DNA of 64,000 nucleotides from Amylostereum areolatum (taxonomy: Eukaryota; Basidiomycota; Agaricomycetes; Russulales; Stereaceae). Numbering within the stretch: the stretch's first letter is position 1; every line of letters begins with the position of its first letter. This document shows, piece after piece, positions 23,390-32,500 of the stretch. The notes below the pieces were generated by a model that was given only the letters and a program-made list of their open reading frames with translations, was not told the DNA's origin and searched no databases. The stretch spans positions 248,001 to 312,000 of the forward strand of contig SAXG01000048.1 of the NCBI GenBank assembly GCA_012932865.1, in the 5' to 3' direction. The position numbers and the translations under genes are program-made.

Positions 23390-24166
23390 CGTTGTTTTAT
23401 CGTTCGACGCCTGGGGCTCTTCGGACATTCGAATCGCTGACATGCTCATACGAACACTTACGCGGCTTCGAAAGGACATGCTCCGGCTCCAGCTTCAGTA
23501 CTGGTACTGGCTGTGTACTGATGTACCTACGTACCGCCGACTAAAGCTTGAAGCTTGAAGGCGAGGACTCCGACATCCAACTTGAAAAGAATCTCATTAT
23601 GCCTATATGTATATTTTGAAAGTTATGAAGGACTTCAAGCTTCAAGCTCTTCAAGACCACGTGCCAAATCAGCGCTTTCCATCCGGACAAGCGCTCGCTA
23701 AGTTGACCCAGTCACCGTGAGTCCAGACTCCGACTTGACGTCGACTTCATCTACTTGCAGTTGTCGTCGCTACTCCAGTGAGCTCGACATCTGGCATTAG
23801 CAACATTTCCACGATATTCGCCTTCTGCATCCTCGAAAGCAAGGAAATCGGTCGCGGACGCTGCAGAGCAAGGCCTTATTGAATCCTAGGACCACCGGAG
23901 TCCGCACACGTCACGCATAATTCGTCAAGTTTTGGTGTGCCGAGAGAAAGACATGGAAACCGGGCCAAACCCAACAAGTCCAGTCGCGTTCGCTTCGCAA
24001 AAGGCTCCCATCTCTGAGGGTGAGGTTTCAAACCCACCCCGCAGGTATGATATCGCGTCGTTCGCTGTGGTTTCGTTAAACGCTCACATACCAGCCTTCG
24101 ATCAACAGTCTATGGGATGCGTTTCTCCAATCGAGGCTGGGACTCTTTCAAACCGTGTCCGTATCG
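23390..24166. other. Intergenic, contains an inverted repeat
   Basis: 3' flank of formin-like paralogue 2 and upstream region of an F-box gene. Apart from the inverted repeat at 23545-23648 nothing stands out. Confidence 0.5.
23545..23648. repeat. Inverted repeat, 16 bp arms (AGCTTGAAGCTTGAAG)
   Basis: Left arm agcttgaagcttgaag at 23545-23560; right arm cttcaagcttcaagct at 23633-23648, an exact reverse complement, with a 72-nt loop. It lies about 155 bp past the stop codon of formin-like paralogue 2 and could fold in the 3' UTR. Each arm is itself a tandem of AAGCTTG, a motif that recurs near 19590, 26095 and 48510. Confidence 0.75.
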
Positions 24167-26050
24167 ATGGATCCGAAGCAGGCTGGGCGGGCGCGGCAGC
24201 AGCTTGGGGAGGATCTGAAGGAGATTCTGAAGGCTGCAAGGGCTGTTGCATCCCGCTCCAACGAGCTCAACTCCATATCCCGTCTGCCCCCGAAGATCCT
24301 CGCTAGTATCTTCGCCCTTCTTCCGCAGGCCGAACTCCTCCCGGTGGCTCCTCGCCAAGCGTTGGGCTTTCAGACGTTGATTTCTGTCACCCACGTGTGT
24401 CGACAGTGGCGTCACATAGCGTTGGACCATCCCAGCTTCTGGGGCCACGATGTCTGTGCGATGTCGAAATGGGCTCCCGAGCAGCTCTCCAGGTCCAAGC
24501 AGACGCCGATATCCATATCATCCCACCTCAAGCTCGATCATGACCTCACGACGCTCAACAGCGCGTTGCAGGAGGCGCATCCGAGGGTCCGGCGTATCGA
24601 GCTTCGAGTGGAGACCCTGATTCCTCCTCCTTCCCCCTATCGAATCCTGATGCGGGATCTTCCAGTCCTGGAATATCTATCCGTCGAAGTCGATAGCAAG
24701 ATACACCACCTTCACGATGATTTTCTGCTTGGTAACGCTCCACGCCTCGCCTACCTTGAGCTGAAGAATTGCATGCCCCTCCAAGCACCGGGACCGTATC
24801 AAAATCTCACCGAACTTTCTCTTGATGGAGTTGGGACAAAGTGGCAGTCGGAGGCCCACTTTTCATCTGTGATTGCGTCCATGCCCAAACTTCAGCTCCT
24901 CAACCTTTCACGCGCTATTCCATCGAACATTCACCCGGACGCTGCCCATGCTCCTCCCTTGGCGCTGCCGTGTCTTCATACAATAATGATTGTCGACAAT
25001 GCCCCGAAAATACAATGGTTGTGGAACCGGATCGTTATTCCACCCTCAACGCGAACATTCATTCATCGCTCATTCTCGTCCCTCGAAAATCCGGCGAGCA
25101 CCTCTTTGCGCGACTATCTGCCTGCCGCAGCAATGGATCCTCAAAACCCCCTTCCCCTGCGCACTATTTCCATCAACTGTTTCCTCCCAGATGCATGGTC
25201 TGTCAAAGGGTGGACTAGTACCATCATCAATTGGCCTCAGGCATGGACCGGGCGCAGCGTTGTGCACTTCGACGACCATCTCGAGGGTGAAGACAACTTG
25301 TTTCACCTCCAGTCCTCCACGATAGGCACCGGTCTTTCAACAGTCGTCACCGCAGTGGAGGCCGTCATCCATGCATTGCATGCGGAGAGCGTTACAGCCG
25401 TGCATCTGGAGGATTCGCTACCACTGCATAATGTCCGGGTGGCATGGGATACTTCCTTTGTCCATTTCCGCTCCGTCAGGTATCTCTCCTGTCGAGGACG
25501 GAACGCCCGCCCTGCCATCCTCGCCCTCCAAATGGAAATAGGCGTGACGGAGACTGAAGGCTCGGCCGCAAATACCGAGTCGAATGCACCAATGCGATGG
25601 AAGATATTCCCCAGCCTCCAGCATCTGTCCCTATCCAACGCCAATCTATCTCAAGACATTAAACGCCCCGGTCAATATGACTTTGCCACGCTCGTGGATG
25701 TCGTCAAACGCCGGGCAAACGGAGGACACGGCGACGACAGGCTTCGAACCGTGGAGATCAAGAACTGTCGCATTGCCTCGGCTCGGATTGCCGAGATTGA
25801 AGCGTGCGGGGTGGTGGTCGACTGGGATGGAGAGGAGAAATTAAACTTGCCTCAGGCTGTCACGCCCGTTGAGAGTCGTCAATTTGCCCATGCTGGCCAT
25901 TTCACTTTCAGCTTCCTGCAGCCCGAAGATGTTCAGGGTCTCAATGACAATCTCGATGAGGCTGCTGTTATTGACGTCAATATGGACGATCTTGATTTCA
26001 TGGATGACGATTCCGACGAAGACGTATTACTGTCCGGGGTGGGGTGGTAA
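24167..26050 (+). CDS. F-box protein
   Basis: An intronless frame of about 627 residues from ATG at 24167. Helical residues 1-30 lead into an F-box-like motif: ISRLPPKILASIFALLP, then LISVTHVCRQWRHIALDHPS with the conserved trailing FW. The F-box would bind Skp1 within an SCF ubiquitin ligase. The remaining about 500 residues are Leu-rich with degenerate LRR-like spacing (PRLAYLELKNCMPLQAPG, YQNLTELSLDGVGTKWQ), the usual substrate-binding part of Agaricomycete F-box proteins. An acidic tail (DDLDFMDDDSDEDV) ends it. These proteins belong to large lineage-expanded families, so the target cannot be inferred. A second, unrelated-looking F-box gene lies at 45635-47356. Confidence 0.85.
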   Translation: MDPKQAGRARQQLGEDLKEILKAARAVASRSNELNSISRLPPKILASIFALLPQAELLPVAPRQALGFQTLISVTHVCRQWRHIALDHPSFWGHDVCAMSKWAPEQLSRSKQTPISISSHLKLDHDLTTLNSALQEAHPRVRRIELRVETLIPPPSPYRILMRDLPVLEYLSVEVDSKIHHLHDDFLLGNAPRLAYLELKNCMPLQAPGPYQNLTELSLDGVGTKWQSEAHFSSVIASMPKLQLLNLSRAIPSNIHPDAAHAPPLALPCLHTIMIVDNAPKIQWLWNRIVIPPSTRTFIHRSFSSLENPASTSLRDYLPAAAMDPQNPLPLRTISINCFLPDAWSVKGWTSTIINWPQAWTGRSVVHFDDHLEGEDNLFHLQSSTIGTGLSTVVTAVEAVIHALHAESVTAVHLEDSLPLHNVRVAWDTSFVHFRSVRYLSCRGRNARPAILALQMEIGVTETEGSAANTESNAPMRWKIFPSLQHLSLSNANLSQDIKRPGQYDFATLVDVVKRRANGGHGDDRLRTVEIKNCRIASARIAEIEACGVVVDWDGEEKLNLPQAVTPVESRQFAHAGHFTFSFLQPEDVQGLNDNLDEAAVIDVNMDDLDFMDDDSDEDVLLSGVGW

Positions 26051-26566
26051 TGGAAACCATCGATGTTCTTACTATCTCGTCTTTGAGATTCGGCACTTCA
26101 GCTTCATGGTTCAAGCTTCAGCTTCCAAATGTACGTACGACATCCTGCACGTTGGCTCTCTTTGTTTCTGCTGTAGTTCTTGCACATTGCTCCTTATATG
26201 TACAGTAAAGCTTGCGGCATGCAGACACGTGGCAAGCCTGGTGACGTTGCTCGACTCCAATCCCACCGCGACTCAAAGTACTGATCATAAATCGCGCTCG
26301 ATGTCAATCCACAAAGAGCTCTGCAAGCCTTCCGAATCCCACAAATCAGAGTTTCACGGCAGTCAGTTCCAAGAAAGAGCCCATTGACAATATACATAAG
26401 ATTACACCGCTCGCTTTGTCCACCACGCCCGCATCTCCGCCCCGTCCCTAGATGACCCCACTCTCCCCCATTAGACACCTCCCACCCAACACAACAGAAT
26501 TTGTCCGAAATATGTAGAACGAAACCTGAATCGGAACGGCGAAAGCCATCCGTCATGTCCCCGACC
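26051..26566. other. Intergenic between convergent genes
   Basis: 3' flanks of the F-box gene (+) and ERT1 (-). Contains a ttcaagcttcagcttcc motif near 26110. No gene supported. Confidence 0.5.
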
Positions 26567-29500
26567 TCAAAGCCGGATGAAGTTCCCGACGATCATGCTC
26601 GGGATCCCCCACGTGTCCCGCCGGATCGTGAACGAAAAGCAACAGTTGATGTACCCCTCCTCGTTCGGCGCGTCCTCCCGCCGACCGGGCGTCGTCGCGC
26701 CCGCGGGCGTCACCGCGGGCTTGTACCGAAGCACGCAGGAGGTGAGCACGGCTTTTTGGGAGGAGTCGAACGCGACGTTGCCGTATTTCTGTTCCGCATG
26801 GGGGTCAATCGGCGAAGGGGCGAAGAAAAAGGGGAGGCAAGGCAACTCACCTCCCAGTAGTTCACGGCGGACTCTTCGGCCATGAGCTCGTAGATGCACA
26901 ATCGACCCTGTGGGCGAACGCGTCGGATCGGGCGCGATTTCGGGGAGGGAGAAGGAGGGGACGTACGTCGCGGAGCATGTACCCGTCCACGCCGACGAGC
27001 TCGGCAAACTCGCGGTTGCCCTTGTAGATCTCGCCCGTCCGGCGCCAGAGGCACGCGGGGATGCCCATGACGGAGAACACGCGGTCGTAGTCGAGCAGCA
27101 GTCGCTCGAACGCCTCCTCGATGAACACGAGGTCCTGGATCGCATCCTCAGCGCCGAGCAGAAGAAAGAAAGGGGGACCGGAACTCACGATGTCGCGCAG
27201 CGATTGGGCGATGGCCTGCGAGTATCGCGGCAGGTCAGCCTCGGGCTCTGGTGGAAGAGAAAGACGACGCACCCTGAACTTGGGCCTGAGCACCGACAGC
27301 GGGTGCAGTATTTGCTGCTTCGACTCCTGCGAAACGCTACAACGCGCGACGCAGTGAGCAACCGCGGCGGATCGCCGGCGCGAGGGACGCGAAAACAGGA
27401 AGGGCCGATCTCACTTTTTGTCCATCCACCGGGACAGGCGCGCGTAGCCCTTGACGTAGTTGTACGGCTTGAGCAGGCCGGCCTCGTACTTGGTCCGGAT
27501 GACGCGCTTCAGACGCTCGTCGCGCGAGCCCGGCTCCTGGTCGGCCGCGGTGAGCAGGAATTTCTCGGTCATGCTCGCGGTGGGGAGCACGCCTGGGGTC
27601 GGTTGATCCGGCGGTTGTGGGTCCCGCGTGGTCGTAGGGGACTGAGCGCGGTCGGGTTCTGGAGGTTTGGATTGGGGTTGGGGTTGGGTCTGTTGGGAGG
27701 GAGGCGGGGGTTGAGGTTGTGAGGTGGCGCGTGGGGGGACGAGGCCAGGATCGTAAGCGCTTGAGCCGAGGGGCTGCGAGATGATGCCTGTAGGGTTGAA
27801 GAAGGCGTGCTCGTCGAGAGTTTCGAGGAAATCACTGGAAGGACAGTCAGTTGAGGGTAAGTTGCACTACCAGCACGACAAGACAATGTCCGAGCGAAAA
27901 GGTTAAAGTCGACGATGCTGAGATCTGTGGAACTCTTTCTCGGGAAATAAGGTTGGTACAAAATGCTGACAAGAGCCTGATGTTTCACGCTTTTCGAATC
28001 AGGCTTGATTTCGTGCGGCCTAAGCGTGAGGCGGGAGCTTGCGACGCGGGAGGTACGGGAAACCGCCCCCGAAGGGGCATGTATGGATTGCGTGCGAGAC
28101 GAGACCGTTACAAGGGAGAAAAAGAGAAGAGAAAAAAAAAAGGTTACAAAAGCAGGCGGTAAATGTAGTTAATGCGAGAGCTCATGCGGTACGGAGGCGT
28201 GTGTATACGTAGAGCATGTGGGTATCCTCCGCTGGAGATCGTAACGGTCGCGGAGTAGGTAAGCGTGGTATGGGAAACCGGTCGGAAACAAACAAGGGTA
28301 TGCGGTGGGCGGGAGAGCGAAAGCGGCGTGGGCGACGCGGCGAGGCAGACTCTGGCGAGAGGAGGGCGTCAGCGGAACGGTTCGAAGCGACGAAATGGGG
28401 ACGGACCTGGCGAGACGAGGTGCTGGCAAGAGTTGGGGGCATCAGCGGTGCCCCCCGAGCGACTCTTGTACTCTCTCGAGCGGGTACTTCCAAACCTAGC
28501 CCATCTGTAGCATCCCGCTACGGGCTAGGCGGGCTCCCGGTGCCAGGTCGTGCGCAGCCGCGGGCGCATCCCAACAAGTAGGTGGCGGCTCCGACGGGCG
28601 TCGGGAGCAGTCGCCCACGCGAGGACGGCACCGTGCGAAAGCGACGCCTGATTCGACTCCGAGAAACTCCTTTCAAGCCGACGAATCAGGCTTGATTTCG
28701 TGCGGCCTAAGCGTGAGGCGGGAGCTTGCGACGCGGGAGGTACGGGAAACCGCCCCCGAAGGGGCATGTATGGATTGCGTGCGAGACGAGACCGTAAAAG
28801 GCGTAAGAATTGAGGAGGAGGAAGGGAGGATGGTGGTGCGTGAAAGTGTGGGATGTCGAGCGCTATGCCCCGGTGCCCTCAGCAGCGCGGCGGGCGTGGA
28901 TGAGGGCTTGAAGTAGGACGGGGTTCTTGCGGATGTACTGCTTGAATGCGTCCGAGCTCCAGCGCCCGATGGCCTGGATACGGTCGTCGGGGTAGCCCTC
29001 AGTGGCGTAAAAGGTGGCTCCTCCGGGACGGAGGGAGTGCCCGCCGATGTTCGAGTTGGGGAAGAGCGACTCGAGGCGGTTAATGAACCAGCTGCGCGTG
29101 GGGACCGTCCCGTCCTGCCTGACCCACAGCTCGGGAAGGAGGGTGGCAAAGCGGTCGCGGCCGGTGATGTATGCGCGGAAAAGCTGGTAGGGGTCGACGG
29201 CTTCCGTGTCACGTCTCGGGATGACCACCCTGTTGCCCTCGAAAAATCGGTCGGCCTTGTGTGTTGGGAGGAGGTATGAGTACGCGGTGTCTAGGAACTC
29301 CACGCTCGACCTCCGGATCGTCTTGCGGTGTGAGCGCAGGGCGCCGTTGTCACTGCAGACAAGTTCACCGAGGCGGTGGAGCCCGAAGAACCCTGCCGTG
29401 ATGAGTGCGAGGAAGAGGCGGTCGTCGTGGGTGGGGTTTGGGTAGTGGTGGATTGTGAACTCGAGGTCGTCGAGGGATAAGGCGTCACGGCGGGAGATTG

Positions 29501-32500
29501 GGGAGTTATAGAGGCGGTTGCAGCCTGCCAGTGTCCGTGTGACAAGGGCGCTGCGGCGCGTGGCGCGAACATGTGGGAAGTGGGGTTCAAGCTGGTTGCA
29601 GATCCCTGATAGGTATGCGGGGATTGAGCGGGGAGAGATGTGTTGGGCCATGAAGACCACATAGAAGGACAGGGTGTCGGCGGTGGGTTCGATGTCAAAG
29701 CTGTGGAGCTTACAGAAGGTCAGGTATGATTGGAGGTGGGATGTGTATGATAGGCGCGTGGAAATGTCAATCGCGGCTCCGAGGGCGAGCGCCCGTTCGC
29801 GAACGAGGCGCTCGGATGTCCAGGCTTCGCGGCGCGGCTGCCTGGACGAGCGTGAGATCTGGAGCATCAGCCCTGCGACCCCAGCGTCGAGCGTGGGGGT
29901 GAAAAGCCGTGGACACGGAGGGATGGTTGGTACTGTCGCACCACATTGAAAAGCCCCCGGGATAGGGCGTCGGCAACTGTGTTCTTCTCACCTGGGATAT
30001 GGTGGACGCGGAGGTTGATGTGGGAGGCCATGAGGATTCGGCTGCCCGGAAAAGGAGGTCGTTGTAACCGGCACGCGCTTTGAACGAGTCAAATATCTGG
30101 ACTGTGTTGAGGTTGTCGGTGTAGATAAGTAGCTTTGAGGGGACCTGGGGGAGGGCGGCCGCCCAGCTGAGTGCCGCGAGGACGCACAGTGCTTCGTACC
30201 AGAAGATGGTGTCTTCTGTGTTTGGGGCGGGGGGGAGTGTCGATGCGAATCCTTGCCCAGCCTGTGGTGACCAGAAGCCGAGGCCGGACAGGGATGCGTC
30301 GCAGAAGATAACCATGTCGGCTGTCAACGGATCCCATAGGCGCGCCCGTATTATGTGAATCCCGGAGGACTGCTGCAGGGTGGTCGCAAACCAGCAGAGG
30401 TCGCGTGAGACCTGTCCGTTGAGGAATATGGGGGCATTGGGCTTCTTCTTTCCGGATATTTTGGCATACGAGGACGCGAGCGCAGGGCGGAGGAGTGGTG
30501 CCACATTGAGCGCCCAGTTCATCCAGCCGAGCAGGCGCTGCCACTCGACGAGGCGACGGCGGCGGTCGGGGGCCTCGTCGATGAACGCGTGGATGGCGGT
30601 GACTAGGTTGGAGATGCTCTCGGCGGAGAGAAAAATGGTCATGCTGACCGGGGAGACCTCAAAGCCGGTGATCACGAGAACACGGCCGAACTCCTGCTTG
30701 CTCTTCTCGTGCGGAATTCCGAGGAAGTCCCATAACTGGAGCAGTTGGACCTGCTTTGGGGGAAGCCATGCACCGTAGGGCTCATAGAAGGTGCAGCGGG
30801 GTGACAGGTCATGGGAGAACGTGTCGTCGATGTAGGCAAGGAGGGCTTCAATATGGCGGATCTTGACAGCGATCCACAGGACTAGTGCGAAGAAGGAGCA
30901 CCACAGATTCCCGGAGGCGCGGCCTCCGAAGTTGTTGCAGCGGTCGACACGGCGGACACCGTCGATTGTGACAACCTGGCGGAGCTGGTATAAGGGGTGG
31001 ATAGGGATGCGGCGGTAGGCTTGGGAGACGTCAGACTTGAATAGATAGATCGGCACGTTGCCGTGGTGCCGGCGGACGTGCAACAGGTTGTGCGCCAGAT
31101 GCTGAACTGTGTCGAGACGGACGTGTACGTCATCCTTGTCTATGGTTGAGTTGGGTGAGAACTCGCCGGCAGAGTGGTCGACAATGAGGCGTAGCTTCCC
31201 CGATTTCTTGGGGATAACGCTGACGGGGACGCTGCACATGCCAGGGAGGAGGGGTTCTCCGGGGCGGCCGAAAGGTGGGGAGAAACGCCCGAGACGTTCT
31301 TCCTCGAGGCATTGCTGTTTCGCAAACTCGAGCTCAGCGGGCGCGAGTGGGCGCTCGGGGTGGTCGCGCGTAATTGGGTAGTCGTCCGGGAAGTCGGCGT
31401 GCGGCCAGAAACCCTCGCGGAAACCGCGAATGACAGACTGGACGAACGGTCGATTGGGGTGGGTGACGAGAAGCGACTCGAAGTTGTCTATATTGATGGG
31501 GGAGACGACCTTGAACAGCTCTGGGTATCTGCGAAGCGTCGCGAGTGCTATTTTGTCGTTGAGTGCGGAAGGGGGAGGTCCAGGGAGCGGCGCTGCCGTC
31601 TCCGTAGCGAGGGCCGACGGGGTGAGGATTGAGGCCTGCTCTTGACCCCACACGAAGCCGCGGAAACGGCGCGGTCCCGTCGGAGGGGTTGCTTCAGTGG
31701 TTGGTGTGGGCGGAGCCGTCGCCGCGGCCACACTCGTGAGCACCGTGTTTTCCTCCGCATGAGGAGCACGCGTGGCGGTACTTGCACCCTTTGCCTGAGC
31801 AGTTCCCGGCGTTGAAGCGTCGGCAGATTTCGGTGGACTGCTGGGGGCCTTGCGAGCGGCGAGCTCCCGTCGCAGTGCTGCCTCGCGCGCGAGAGATGTT
31901 GCTGGTGGCCGGTCGCGAGGCCAGTCCAGCGGTGATGTGCATGGTCTCGAGTGCCGTAAACTCCTTGGTGTCTGAAAGCTCGAGGGCGTTGGACCTGCCG
32001 ACGCGGGCGCGGACAGCGCGGTCGTAGTTGAGAACGAGGTCGTCGTGCCCGTGGACGGCGCCGAAGTAGTTGATGATGTGCCTGCGATAGGCGGCCAACT
32101 CGTCGCGTCGATGCGGGTAGACGAACGTGACGGCGTCCTGGTAGCGCTCGAATGCCATTCCCCACTCGCCGGATGTGGCGATGTGCTTCGCAGGCTTGGA
32201 TGGTCCGCCGTGTAGCTCATACTCCCCGAGCTTCTGGATGTCGCGCCCGTCTCCCCCAATGGCGTAGAGGCTGGAAAAAACGACGTCGAGGTCGAAGTAC
32301 GTGTCCGATAGGACTGCCTTCCATCCGGACTGGGGGAAATCGGGGCACTCGGGCATGGAGATGACGATGGTTTTGATTTCGTCGAGGTGCTGAAGGTAGT
32401 TGGCCTTGAGCTTGACGGTAAGCCGGCAGTTGTCAGAGAGCGCTGAGTCCGCTCGGCCGGAGAGGAAAGGGAGGGAGGAGTAGTCGAGCTTGCGTTTGGC

